Part shown: positions 51,106-63,120 of the stretch, piece after piece
How positions within the stretch are numbered: position 1 is the stretch's first letter
Layout of the letters: every line of letters starts with the position of its first letter
From: Tamarix chinensis
Lineage: Eukaryota > Streptophyta > Magnoliopsida > Caryophyllales > Tamaricaceae
Assembly (NCBI GenBank): GCA_030549775.1
Contig: CM060172.1
Location: forward strand, 125,291,122 to 125,355,121
Length of the DNA: 64,000 bases
Direction of reading: 5' to 3'
Position numbers and translations under genes: made by a program
The notes under the pieces: model-generated
Told to the model about the DNA's origin: nothing
The model's input: only the letters and a program-made list of their open reading frames with translations
Database searches by the model: none

Positions 51106-53450
51106 AAGTATAGATAAACACTGTATATGTATAATACAGTTTTTTCATTGTATAAAAAAAAGTATTTTTTCATTAAATTTTTATGAAAAAAATATTTTAG
51201 ATAAATAAAATTTTATTTTCTTATTTTTACCTTATATTTTAAATTATATATATATATATATTAAATATTTTGTTATTTTTTAATAAAAAATATTAGTATA
51301 ATTTTAAGATAATTTATTATTATGTTAAAAAATATTTTTTTTAATACAAAAAAAACTAAGCCTCGGACAAACTTTTAAATAAATTTAATTCATTTAAGGA
51401 AATAAATGAGTCAAAAGAAGAAAGTAATAATGTTTGGCCCGTCAACGACGCCACTGGCACTTTTTCTCGAATCGTGATCACTCACGTCTTGCCAAGTGTC
51501 AGAATGCGCCCTCTACCTCCCCTTCGATCATTGAATTGAGATGGAAAATGACGATAACCTTATCTTGTCCCCATTGGTGGCTTCCTTCCACGTGGCATCT
51601 CACTCAGATTTTCTGTTGATAGTACCACACGTCTGTCGACCTTTTTTTTGACATTTAATTTAGGATATGCTTTTTCCCCCCTTTAGTCTAATTGTTTGTC
51701 TTCGTGGGTCGGGTCTGTTGGCTCTGAACACTCGGTTACGGACCTGCCGACTTGGTATTAAATTTAATCAAGCCTTTTTTATATAAGTACGGTGGATTTA
51801 GCTTTCCCTCTCATTATTTAAATAATTAAAGAAGCCACGACGGTCGTTGATGCAGTAATACCTAGCTTAGCTCGTGTGGCCCCACTTAGATCGTCATTTG
51901 ACTAATATAATCAAGTAATTTCTCCTCACAAAGATGTAGGCTTCTAGTCGCTAGCTATAGCCTATAGTAGCAGCATCAAGCGTTTTTTTTTTTTTTTTTC
52001 AAAATAAAATGTTACGGTCGAAGTCAATACCTTTTCAAAAAGTTTTAATTATTCCAACGTATATGGGCCAAGCTTAAAAGGTCTAAATCCTTAGCTAACA
52101 CGCTTGATTATTTCATAATTAAGTCTATATTTAAAGTTATTTATTAAAATTAATTATTTATAATAAATAATTTTAAATAAGCTATAAATTAAGTTTAAGT
52201 AAAGGTCTGGTTTAGCTATAGCTAGGCCAACACATACCTATCCATTACATTACACTATAATTTTTTTTTACCTTTTTTATGTACATAAGTTTTTTCATTT
52301 GATATCCCAAATAATTTATAGGGAATTCGTACAAATAAATACAACTTTATATAACCGTAATTATTATAGTAAATGTGTATAAATACCGAAAGAGAAAATT
52401 TTTGCCTAATCCTCTACTAATAGACTATAACCTCATATTTAGTTTAGAATCTTGATTTTGATAGGACCATATACTTAAATATAAAAGTAGTTTTATAATT
52501 ATACTAACAATTTTAATTTAAAAATAATAAATTATTTAACGCATATATAATTAAAAAAAGTTGGTAAAAAAATATTTATTTTTCTAAAATATTTTTTTAT
52601 TATATAAAAATTTAATAATATTTTTTTTTTCGATACACATTGGAATATAGTAAGTTTTTAATATAATTACAATAGGCGTATAAATCTAATATTTGACGTA
52701 GATAATATAAAATCCGATTATGAGAGGTTGATTACCTAAATCCTAATATTTAAGCACCGGGAAAAGAATCAGTGCCGGCCCTTAAGGACGGGCCCTGCAA
52801 AGAAGTCGTCCAATCTGTATTACTTTTCAGTTTTCACCATTTATATTATCATGAATAAGGTGTGATTTCCATTTACTCGAGATAAAAGAGGAAAAAAGAA
52901 AAATGCGCAAATGTAGAGAACGGTAGGATTTATATTTGACTCTGGGAACAGGCATCGCCAAATCCACCAAATCACCCAATTAATGAGCCGATTGTCCGAA
53001 TCAGATTGCCCTCCTAAGTCCTATACCCCCCCTCCCTCTCTTTTGGTTCGCTCAACGATAGATCGTAGGATTTAGCATCCATCCAAAACACAGGGCTGTC
53101 ACTTGTCATTTGTGCTCACTGTAGCAGGCGCAATTGTGGCCAGGAGAGAGTGTGGATGGGAGAAGAACAGAAGAAAACAAAGGAGAAAAGAATAAGCTTT
53201 TGAGAACTTATACAATAAAGTAGAACGAAGAAAGTTAGGAATTAGAAAATTGCAACCCAAAAGGGTACTTGAAAAAGAAAGAGGACGAAAGCAAAAGAAG
53301 GCGGAGAGCCGAGAATTTTCAGTTGAATTGAAAGTAGGTTGGACACAATCCTGAAATGCCAAATTATTTATTTTTATATTTACGGTTTTTTATTTTATTT
53401 TTGATTTGATGCTTAACAGAAACTTCCGGGGCTGTTAACGCTATAGATAG
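51106..53450. other. PSY upstream region
   Basis: No gene is seen. The segment 51410-51660 is a GC-richer island holding the G-box/I-box pair. The segment 51975-51995 has a long T run. The segment 52740-53060 is mixed sequence. A minus-strand frame at 53099-53362 starts from TTG, matches nothing known and lies where the promoter should be; I do not call it. A TATA-like TTTTTATATTTAC lies near 53371. Confidence 0.5.
51553..51594 (+). promoter_or_regulatory. G-box and I-box pair upstream of PSY
   Basis: CCACGTGGC has its CACGTG core at 51589-51594. GATAAC (51553-51558) is followed by CTTATC (51559-51564), the reverse of the I-box GATAAG. I-box/G-box pairs are classic light-responsive units in plants, and in Arabidopsis the PSY promoter is a G-box target of PIF factors. 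The distance of about 1.9 kb to the likely leader makes a role plausible but unproven. Confidence 0.45.
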
Positions 53451-53502
53451 TGGGAAAAGCTTCAGCCTTGTTCTCCTGTCTTCTTGAATCTTCATCCACC
53501 TA

Positions 53503-53517
53503 ATGCAGAGCAAATAG
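53503..53517 (+). CDS. Upstream ORF 1, 4 codons
   Basis: ATG CAG AGC AAA TAG lies in the first leader exon. It is relevant only if the transcript starts upstream of it. Confidence 0.35.
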   Translation: MQSK

Positions 53518-53540
53518 GAGAGAGAAGTAGTTCAGAGGTG

Positions 53541-53684
53541 ATGAGTCCAACTTTGAAGCTCTCTGCCTGGTTGTTCCATTTTCTTTTCAACATTTTTGAT
53601 CGTTGCATTTCGTTTTCGCATCTGCTTGCTTCCTTTTTTCATTTACTGGTGAGGGAGAGGGTACGCTTGCGATTAGAAACATGA
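53541..53684 (+). CDS. Upstream ORF 2, 47 codons
   Basis: It starts at ATG 53541 (MSPTLKLSAW...) and ends at TGA 53682-53684, just before the leader-intron donor. The product is hydrophobic with a basic C-terminus (RERVRLRLE). It lies wholly in the leader exon, so it could repress PSY translation or cause readthrough-dependent decay. No homology is recognised; conservation in related species would be needed to call it real. Confidence 0.4.
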   Translation: MSPTLKLSAWLFHFLFNIFDRCISFSHLLASFFHLLVRERVRLRLET

Positions 53685-54093
53685 GAAATAGGTAAGTTTG
53701 TTTGAATAATATTGATTAAAGTAACCATTAATCATAAAAAATTGCTCATGCCATTGCTATATTAAGATTTGCATTTGCAAGTTTGTGTTATGTTGTTATA
53801 CTTGAGAACTTTCCCGGCCACTTTCCGAGTCAATTTTTTATTTTTATTTTTTAGTTATCTTAGTTCTTCTCTCAGTATTGGTTTTTTTTTTGGGTTCATT
53901 GTTAAAGTTCAATATATTAAAGACAACTTTTTACAGTAGTATACTTTATGGAGATATCTTTGTTGTCACCAATTATTGCGTTGGAGATTATGTTCATACC
54001 CAACTTTCGGTTATCATGTGGATGACTAGGATGTTGCTTTATTCTCGGTACTGTAATTTTACGCTCAGTTTCCCTCTTTCTTTTTGCAGATAA
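53681..54093 (+). CDS. Upstream ORF 3, 4 codons, formed across the leader intron
   Basis: ATG AGA AAT AG (53681-53691) joins A TAA (54090-54093) only if the 398-bp intron is removed. Its ATG overlaps the stop of the 47-codon ORF (ATGA). Confidence 0.3.
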
Positions 54094-54397
54094 GTTGAAT
54101 CAATTGAATTCTGTCCTCTCACTTTACCCAGCTGCCGAGGTTGATAAGGTTGCTGCTGTGTGGTCTGGACATTCAAATTTTGAGTCATATATTTCTCTTA
54201 TCCTGCACTTCTGATTGGGTTTTTGGTGTCATTTCTACAATTACTCAACTGGGTTAAGGTATATATATATATCTTTAAAAACGTACGTTTTGAGAGAGGC
54301 AGACACAAAAATAGAAGGGAAGCATCGGAGAAGCTTCAAGCTGTCTGATTATTATTATTACCATTATAATTGGTGCATAGTAAAGGAAATTTTGAAT

Positions 54398-57300
54398 ATG
54401 TCTGTTGCTTCGTTATGGGTAGTGACTCCCACCACCGAGGTCTACAATGGGTATAGTGCCATAGATACAGTGCCAACCATGAGGGGTCTAGATTCGTCTC
54501 GATATTCGAGCTCGATTTCTAATACCGCTACTACTACTTCTTGTATCGGAAGGTCAACCAAAAGAGGAGGTGGTATTAGTAGAAGTATTAGTAAGAAGCA
54601 GAAATGGGATCGTCCTTGTTCATTGAATGTAGACAAGAAGAAGAAGATCATGAGACGCGAATTCCCGATGGTGCTTTCGAGCATGGTGGCTAATCCAGCT
54701 GGAGAGATGGCTAGTACTGCTACTGTTTCATCATCTGAGCAGAAGGTCTATGATGTGGTGCTTAAGCAGTCTGCCTTAGTGCATAGAGAGTTGAGATCTA
54801 GGGATGATGTTGATGTTAAGCCTGATATCGTTAGGCCAGGGGCTCTTAGCTTGTTGAGTGAAGCATATGATAGGTGCGGCGAAGTCTGTGCTGAGTATGC
54901 GAAGACATTCTATCTGGGTTAGCTTTCCTCCTCTATTTGCTTCATTAATTTACTCATGTCTCACAGTAATAAATTTATGCACTAGAGTTTTGGTTCTTTT
55001 CTTGTGGGAGCTACGGGTACCAATTGAGATAGTTGATATTTGTTTGCATATGTTGATTAGGATTCTGAAACTCTTCAAGCATGTACTTTGTTTTCCTCAG
55101 GAACACTTCTGATGACTCCCGAGAAACGTAAGGCTATCTGGGCAATTTATGGTGAGTATCATTCTTTGCATATTTCATTGAAGAATTGTACATGCCTGGT
55201 TATGACGGTGACGATAATCTGAGTTCATTGGTACTGCAACTTAAATTTTTTAGTACTACTGGATGCTAAATCAAATATTAAGCTCATGAAATAGTTGACT
55301 GCTGAAGTTTGAATGACTGATCTGAGTTTCTGCTAATTTTTCTCCTGGTTTTCCCGCAAATTCTGTGCATCGACCTGTACCCTGCTTCAATATATTTTAT
55401 GTATATTATCCATGTGGTCAGGGTTCCAACTTAGATCTTAGTCTTAGTGAATCTGCTATTATATTCATGCAGTTATTGTAGATATAGGAAGAAAATCAGA
55501 TATGTTCTTTATTAGTTCCTAGCATCCACATGTGCATGTGCCTGAAAGTTTATGCTTGTTGACTTAATTATAGAAGATAGTATTATCAATATTATAGTTA
55601 TTCATCTTAGATTAATCATAAATAGAAGCTAAAGCATGTGCTTGCTGTTTGGATCGATGGCTTTTAGCCGAGTTCAAAGACATTCTATATACGGGTATAT
55701 AGTACTCTGTTATGGGAATGCAAAGTCATAGGCAGCAAAATAATATTCTGTTGGTCACTTTGTTCTGCTACACTGACAACATGACTAGAAATGTGTGTCT
55801 GTGCTATGTTTTTCATGAACAAGGGAGTAGGCCTTACAGTTACTCTGGAACATAGCTGATAGATAGGTCCAGTCAATCCATGTCGAACATTCTATTATTC
55901 TGAAATAAATTTAAGTCATTCTCCATTAACATCTTCTGATAATGATCACTGTGTGCATATATATATGTAAACAGTGTGGTGTAGGAGGACAGATGAGCTT
56001 GTTGACGGGCCCAATGCATCACACATAACACCGAGTGCTTTGGATCGGTGGGAGTCAAGGTTGGAAGATCTTTTCCGAGGTCGTCCTTTTGATATGCTTG
56101 ATGCTGCATTATCTGATACCGTCACAAAGTTCCCTATTGATATTCAGGTTTGTACTTACTCCAGAGCTAATTGCGGCTTTTCAGCCATAGATGCATGATA
56201 TATATCTGTAACTATAAATAAAAATAATAATAGTTACGACAAATTCCCAAAGTGCTTGTACTTATGGATATATGTTTCACTCCAGTCCATTCTCACTTGT
56301 TGCGTCTTCCTATACATCATCATCCTACAAAGTCATTTCTTCTTTGCCTTCTTGATGCGGCTGAGGATTGGAAATGGCAAGGACGCGTGATTTTCATAAA
56401 TGAACAACTATCATATCTATTACCATTATTTTTATCACTCTTTATTGATACGTTCCTGCAATTTTTTAATAACTCTATGAAATACGTTGCTTATTTTTAT
56501 ATTTAGCTTTGTCCTTATCTCACTCATGTATGGGGTGTAGGCAGTGCTCATGATGTACTGGCTGATGTCATCATCTATATGGTGTTAAAAATTCCTTTGG
56601 CCACCAAATTGATTGGTTTTAGATGCCCCCACAATAGCTTCACTGAAATGGAATAGGAATCAGCAAAACCTTAATCAATTACGTGGTGTCACTGTGTTAA
56701 GGAAAGAGATGTAAACAGGTCGAATTGGGGTCGTTTAATAAATAATCTTGAAATAAGAGTTAGGTTTAGCTTATTTAACTAAACAAATAAGTCAAGCACA
56801 TGAATGCAGTGCTATAAACAAGCCGAGCGTAAATTTTTTCGTGTTTGTTTCATTTAATAAACAAATCTAAAACTAAAGTTCGGTTTAACTAAATAAATAA
56901 AACTAGCCGAGTCAGTTCACAAGCAACTTGACTCATTTACAGCGCAGTTAAGGCAGACGGTGAAATTATGAGGATCAGTTGATTAGGAGGCAAAATCCCA
57001 ATCCATTTGGCATAGTGATCGTGGGTTACCTACCATCTCCATTCTGGAAGTTTCAGCTAACCATATCTATATGAAAATTCTCACCTACTAGTCTTGCGTG
57101 CTAATTCATTTATTATATTTTGCCTGTGACAAGCATAAACTTCTTCTGTCTGTCTCATGACTTAGATATATCGCCTCTATTATATATGCTGCTTCTAAAA
57201 AACTTGACTCTATTCCCTGGCTGAGAAGCTGCGTAAAGATGATTTATTTTTGTCCGACAGCCATTCAAGGATATGATTGAAGGAATGAGATTGGATCTTA

Positions 57301-58057
57301 GGAAGTCCAGATACAGAAACTTTGATGAACTCTATCTCTACTGTTACTATGTAGCTGGAACCGTCGGACTGATGAGTGTGCCGGTCATGGGGATTGCCCC
57401 TGATTCGAAGGCTACGACAGAGAGTGTCTACAATGCTGCTTTGGCATTGGGGATTGCAAACCAGCTTACTAACATTCTTAGAGATGTTGGAGAAGAGTAT
57501 GTTACTATTTCAATGCTCTAGATTCATGTCGTGCTAGTTTCCTGTGCTTATGCATCCACCCTCTTAACAGTGCAAGAAGAGGACGCGTTTATCTGCCACA
57601 GGATGAGCTGGCACAGGCTGGACTTTCAGATGATGACATCTTTGCTGGGAAAGTCACTGATAAGTGGAGGAGTTTCATGAAGAGGCAAATAAAGAGAGCG
57701 AGGACGTTCTTTGACGCGGCAGAGAAAGGAGTTACGGAGCTCAGTCCTGCTAGCAGATGGCCGGTAAGTGGTTTTCATCGAGGGAAAGAGTGAGTTGCCT
57801 ACCTCATTTCACTTGAGACTGAGAGGGCCTGTGGGGATCAATTGAATATATTGATGGTATCTGATTTTCTTTTATAGGTGGGGGCATCGTTGCTGTTGTA
57901 CCGTCAGATATTGGATGAAATTGAAGCCAACGACTACAATAACTTCACCAAGAGGGCTTATGTGAACAAAATAAAGAAGCTAGTAGCTTTACCGGTTGCC
58001 TATACAAGGTCTACGGTTGCTCCATCAATATTGCCATCTAAACTAACAAAGGCATAA
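54398..58057 (+). CDS. PSY: Phytoene synthase, six exons, 450 aa
   Basis: The enzyme condenses two geranylgeranyl diphosphates into 15-cis-phytoene, the first committed step of carotenoid synthesis in plastids. Exons are 54398-54917, 55101-55151, 55975-56147, 57261-57496, 57571-57763 and 57878-58057. All introns are GT-AG, and exon lengths 51, 173, 236 and 193 are those of other plant PSY genes. The product opens [11 protein letters not shown], followed by a Ser/Lys/Arg-rich plastid transit region (to about residue 100). The squalene/phytoene synthase fold then has YAKTFYLGT (167-175), first Asp motif DELVD (197-201), [10 protein letters not shown] (275-284) and second Asp motif DVGED (323-327, split across exons 4/5). 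ATG 54398 is the first ATG in its exon, although the frame stays open upstream from a TTG. Odd point: residue 393 is Gly (VGASLLLYR) where PSYs normally have Trp. The gene looks intact. Confidence 0.97.
56710..56941. mobile_element. MITE-like element in PSY intron 3
   Basis: Left end TGTAAACAGGTCGAATTGG and the reverse complement of the right end, TGTAAATGAGTCAAGTTGC, are imperfect inverted repeats. The interior has the 'aagccgagcg', 'aataaacaaat' and 'gttcggttt' text of a very common plant MITE type. I see no clear target duplication. It lies well inside the 1113-bp intron, away from splice sites. Confidence 0.6.
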
Positions 58058-59270
58058 TCCTTGGCTCTCGCACTTCATCTCTGGTAAATGAGAATACCAG
58101 GACCCGAGTCGCGTTGTAGATTTGACAATGTATATGCTGGCAAAAATATATATCATTTATATACTATTTAATTTATAACATAAATAGCTCTACATTCCTT
58201 CAGAAAATTAATGCAGGGAAGTCCTCAATTTTGAGCGACTGGTCTGGCCCTTCACTTGATCGTTTATAACTAGTGGGAGGTCATGTTTTTTTCGTTGACA
58301 TGTGGCAAACATTAATATGGGCTGAAATTCTGTGTTCGATCAACTCCTTGGTGTTTTGGGCGGAAAGAAATACGGAGTGTCATGGACTCATGGTATGGAT
58401 GAGGGAGGCTGGCTGAGAAGACAATAATATGTATTTGAACGTGGCAAGAAATAGGAGGATATGTAGCTGAAATTTTGTAGTATTCTTTTTGCCCTTTACC
58501 CTTATGAGCAAGTAAATTTGCCTTTATTTAATTATAAAAAACAATTTGCGTCAATTAGAAAGTTTTACAAGTTTAGGGAAGCGCAGTCTCATAACGTTAT
58601 TAGATATTATATCAAGCGTAAAACATGAACAAATATATATATATATAAGCAGTCCTAACTTCTATTATTGCTAAAATTGGCCAATTTATCTATCGCCTTC
58701 CATGTGTGCGGTTTGGAAGGGTCTAGCTTTTTGTGGTCGATTTTGAGTCGGCAATCTAGTTATATGAGATTAATCAAATTCTGTTTTGATTCACCACCCA
58801 TTGTCGAGTCTTCGGTCTACATAACCGTTCCTTTTTCTTCTACATTCCTCTACGTTTTGCTCATGTTTTGAATTGGTTACATATTCTTTGGCAATGTTTT
58901 TTCCACGTTGGTATGCATTAAATTGGGGTGTTGTGTGATATACCGATTCTATTTTGCTTCTTACTCTATTACTTTACTTCCTCTAGTTTTGAGAAGTTAC
59001 AAGTTCAAACTCCGCTAATTAGAGAGCAAAGAATAGAGGAACGTGTGTTAACCTTACGGGACAATGACATCACCTGGTTACACCGATAGTTGGGGAAAAA
59101 ATCACTTCTAAGATAGTGATATCTTCCATGACACACTTTATTAAAGTTTTGGTTTACATTATCCTTTTATGAACAAACCTTTTTTTTTGGTGATAGTCTC
59201 ACTAACAATTTAGAAGCAATTTTCTCATTGTCACTACTTGCACTCATCAATGGATTATTCTTCCAATAAA
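58058..59270. other. PSY 3' flank, no further gene seen
   Basis: The 3' UTR probably ends within the first 150-200 bases, where AT-rich stretches such as TATATACTATTTAATTTATAA (near 58157) could guide polyadenylation. The rest has short ORFs without recognised homology and a TA run at 58637-58649. Confidence 0.45.
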
Positions 59271-61330
59271 CTCTTTCTGATCTCACCAAACTTGAGCCGC
59301 TTGATGGTTTGAAGTACAAAACATGATCTTTGAAGATGCTTTTCGAGTAATTAAAGGTAGACTACATCTTATTCACAGATCTTATGAATTCTACATCTAC
59401 TTCTACCTCAAGCTCCTATGTTACTGCACCAATGACTGCTTTTACATCCTCTGCCAAAACCTAGAAGGTTGAGTCTAAAGCATTGTAGAAGTTCAAGAAG
59501 GACAACAAAACAATTAGGGGCATCTCTTAAGCCACATGACTAGTTCGTTATTTGATCTATTTGTTAACAACAAATCCGCTAAGTCGATATAGAAAACGTT
59601 GGAAAAGAAAACTGTATTAATGATGTCGAAAAATGCAAGTATGTTACGGGAAAATGGTTGCAATTCCATATGGTTGATCACAAGCCTATCATGGGCCAAT
59701 TTTATGAGTACAAAAATTTAGTTGTTAATGTCTTAGAAGAGGGCATAAAGATATGTGATATTTTGGAAGCAAATATATTGATTGAAAAGCTACCACAATC
59801 TTGGGCCAACTATCACAATCACTTGAAGCACAAGAAGAAATACATGTCATTGGAAGAGCTTATTGGCCATATGAAAATCGAGGAAGCTAATAAGTTGAAA
59901 GATAAGATTTCTTCTCCTATTAATGAGCTTGTTGTTAAGGCTACTATAGTTGAATCTTTTGCTGTTAAAAACAACAAGTTGAAGAAGAATTGTCCCGACA
60001 AGAAGAATCAGAAACAACTTGGTGTCCAAAATAAGAAATTTGAAAATTTCAAGAAAGGCACAAATAAAAAGAACAAAATAGGATGCTATATGTGTGAAAA
60101 ACCAGAAAATAAAGTCTATCAATGCTATCACTGTGTAGATGCCCCAAAAAAAATGCACCAAAGCTAAATTAGGAGCAATACATGTACCATATAAATCTAA
60201 TCGAAGAAAATGAAATAATAGATGCTATCATCTCTAAAGTGAACCTGATTAGGAACAAAAATAATTGGGTAGTGGATATTGAGGCATCCAAACACTTTTG
60301 TGCCAATAAAGAAATGCTCATGGAATTTAAAAAGGGTGTCCAAAAAACAAGTCTTTATAGAAAATTCCACCAGCTCAAAAGTGCTTGGTAAAGGGAAATT
60401 TCTCCTTAAACTCAATTATGGAAAAACATTGGCATTTCAAAATGTGCTTTGTCCCTTCCTTGCATAGACATTTTTTTTATGGTATTTTGAATACGGATGG
60501 TGTTTAGTTAGTGTTTGAAGTTAGTAAGCTTATTTCAACCCGTATGGGGGATGGGTACTTTTCTAGGGGAGGGGAGTTCTTTGTGATAGAAATTATTGTT
60601 GACTCATCTAATAAAACATCCACTTCTACTTATATCGTTGAGTCCCTTAGCCTATGGAATGCTATATTAGGTCATGGAAACAAAAATCACTTAAGCGAAG
60701 GTAAAAATCTGGACTTAATTCCTAATCTAGTTGATGATGGATCATACAAATTTGAGATGTGTGTTGAGACTAAACATGCAAAATAAAGGCTTTAAAAAAT
60801 GTGATAGAAAGGAAAATTTTGTGGTTGGAATTAATCCATCTCGATCTGGCTATTTTTAAAAATACTAAAAGTAGGGGTGGCAAGCGATATTATATCACTT
60901 TTGTAGAGGACTACTCTTGATACACTAAAGTATACATATTAAGAACCAAAGATGAGGCTGGTAAGTACTTTGAGATTTATAAGGCAAAATCTGAGAATAC
61001 ATTAGAAAGAAAAGGAGTAAGATTAGATAGAGGAGGCGAATATAGATCAATCTTCCTAAAGGAATTGCGTGAGAAAAAATGGTATCATTCATGAGATAAC
61101 AACCCCCTATATCCCCAACATAATGGCACAACGAAAAGGAAAACAAAACACACTTAAAGAGATGATGAACACAATGCTTATTAGTTCTGGTTTACTTGAT
61201 AATTTTTTATGTGTTTTGGGGGGGCTATACTTTCGGAGAATTATATTATGAATAAGGTACCTTATAAAATCTAAACAAAACCTCATATAATATGTGAAAA
61301 GGTTATGTTCAAAATTTGAAATACTTTAAA
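59271..61330 (+). pseudogene. Decayed Ty1/copia polyprotein, gag to integrase
   Basis: Gag starts around ATG 59394 (MNSTSTSTSSS) and passes through many stops and shifts. A UBN2-type gag block (KPIMGQFYEYKNLV, LPQSWANYHNHLKHKKK) is followed by a zinc knuckle CYMCEKPENKVYQC, with Asn replacing the His of CX2CX4HX4C. The protease site reads DIEA instead of DSGA (WVVDIEASKHFCANK, about 60268-60312). A pre-integrase block LWNAILGHGN (60653) and integrase pieces with TKDEAGKYFEIYK and RLDRGGEY (to about 61040) and LKEMMNTMLISSGL (61153) follow. No reverse transcriptase lies inside the window. It is dead, and is interrupted at 61331 by the hAT-like element. Confidence 0.9.
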
Positions 61331-62213
61331 TAGGGATGGAAATGGGAAGGGAACCCATACCGATACACAATACCCGAAAAGTAATTTATACCCGAATTAA
61401 TACCCATACCTAAATGGATATCCACTAACATATCCATAATTAGATATTCTTTACCTGTTTAAATTACTCAATGAATATTATTTAACACATAAAATCGTTA
61501 CCCAACAAATAGACTCATTACTTGTTTAATTTTTACTTAATTCCTTACAAATGTCAACAGGCCAACAACTTATCAAACACCAAAATTAACAATTTCAATC
61601 AGACAACCTATTAAACACCAAAATCTACAATTTAACTATATACAACAAAATGTTTAAAAAAATTATTATACATTTCTAATGCCACACAACTTCATTAGAT
61701 AAAACATGTTTATTCTTTACAACTAGTTGTAAACGCATCCATTCAATTTTAGCTAAGTTAACTAATATAAGTTTCAGTTTATTGTCATAAAAAAATGACA
61801 AATTAGAGATAAAAGGAAATAAAATTCTACACAAATTATATACAAAATTTCACAATCATGAAAAAAATCCCTGATGTGTATAGTAATAATATACTACTAG
61901 CATATACATATTGAAGAATAAAAAACAAATCACTATATGCTTAATTAAATAATATTCACCGTACCAATGATAATATTCATGTGCAGGGAATGAGGGGTTT
62001 ATATTCATATGTAATAATAATAAAATATTATGTAATCCTCTAAAATGATAAAGTAATAACTTGGCAATTACCGCTAGAGCAAGTTATAGAAAGGTTTGAG
62101 AAAGCTAATAATGTAAACAAAATGAGATACCCAATCATTGAACCACTGCTTCCAGACATGGGAATTGGAGATGGAGATAGAAAGGGAGGCAGAGGCAGGA
62201 CAAAGAATGGAGA

Positions 62214-62844
62214 TAGGGATGTAAATGAGGTGAATTTTATTTAAAATCTAATGGATTTTATTCGATATATATTTAAACGGATATGGATACTAATATAGAT
62301 GATAGAAGAAAATACCTATCGGATTTGGGTATGGATACAGGTAAGGGGTATCTATATTTATACCCGTATCTATATTCGTATCCGTATTAGCACCCATTTA
62401 TCCAATATATAATTACCCTTTTACCTTTAATTTTAAAATAAATATATAATATTAAGGTTAAAATACTTGTCGGGTTTGAGTATGGATATTGGTAAGGGGT
62501 ATCCATATCTATACCCTTACCCCTGTATCCATATCCGCACCTATTTATCCAATATATAATTACCTATTTACCTTTGATTTTAAAATAAATATAGTATAAT
62601 ATTAAGGTTAAAATTATCATTTATCTTAATCTTAAATGGGTTTATCTATTAGATAATAGATTTACTTATTTGATAATATTCGTTAATGGGTAAAAAGGTT
62701 ATCGGTCAAGTAACTGATAAGGATATGGATGTGTCAGTGGATACTTGTTTGAGTATAGGTACGTATTCGGGTACTGCTTTTCTTATTGAGTACAAGTATG
62801 GGTATGGACATAACCGCTCTAAATCCGCCCCATTTACATCCTTA
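62214..62844. mobile_element. MITE with TAGGGATGTAAATG ends inside copy 2
   Basis: Left end TAGGGATGTAAATGAGG and the reverse complement of the right end, TAAGGATGTAAATGGGG, match at 15/17. Flanks AATGGAGA and AATAAAGA agree at 6/8. Copy 1 has the uninterrupted site (AATGGAGAGGAGGCAG at about 37133). It contains a 147-bp internal tandem duplication. A 73-codon frame ending at 62907 runs out of the element and is not a gene. Confidence 0.85.
62384..62615. repeat. 147-bp tandem duplication within the MITE
   Basis: TCCAATATATAATTACC occurs at 62401 and 62548, each followed by ACCTTT(A/G)ATTTTAAAATAA and preceded by TATCTATATTTATACCC-type text. The unit accounts for much of the element's greater length compared with the 417-418-bp MITEs nearby. 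Confidence 0.8.
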
Positions 62845-63120
62845 AATAAAGAGGAGGTGAGAAAAATGTGGAACTTGATTCTTCATAGGGACAAAAAAGA
62901 ACAATGATTGATAGAAAAAAGAAATTATTGATGAACCAAAGGCTCTAGATATTACATGTCATTGCTAAGTGAAATAGAAAAGATGAACAACGCCACCAAA
63001 AAAACAGAGGAGATCAGATGATAAATGGTAAAGACAATAACGAGGTAGCAGAAAGGAATCATCATTTGGAGGAGGCGAGGAGTTGGGGAGACTTATAGAG
63101 GAGGATATTGGGGGTAGAGG

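Larger units (their letters stand above)
53460..54397 (+). promoter_or_regulatory. PSY 5' leader with intron
   Basis: A likely leader exon ends AAATAG|GTAAGT at 53691. The intron is 53692-54089, with acceptor CTTTTTGCAG, and the second leader exon is 54090-54397. The second exon has no ATG until the start codon at 54398. The transcription start is not visible; 53460 is only a placeholder. PSY leaders in other plants contain an intron and are alternatively spliced, which fits. Confidence 0.6.

Noticed and set aside
53099..53362. 87-codon minus-strand frame upstream of PSY
   Set aside because: It begins at TTG, lies in the probable promoter and resembles nothing known.
54215..54397. In-frame 61-codon N-terminal extension of PSY
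   Set aside because: The frame is open but begins at TTG; the first ATG is 54398 and the protein there opens with the conserved MSV...LWVV start.
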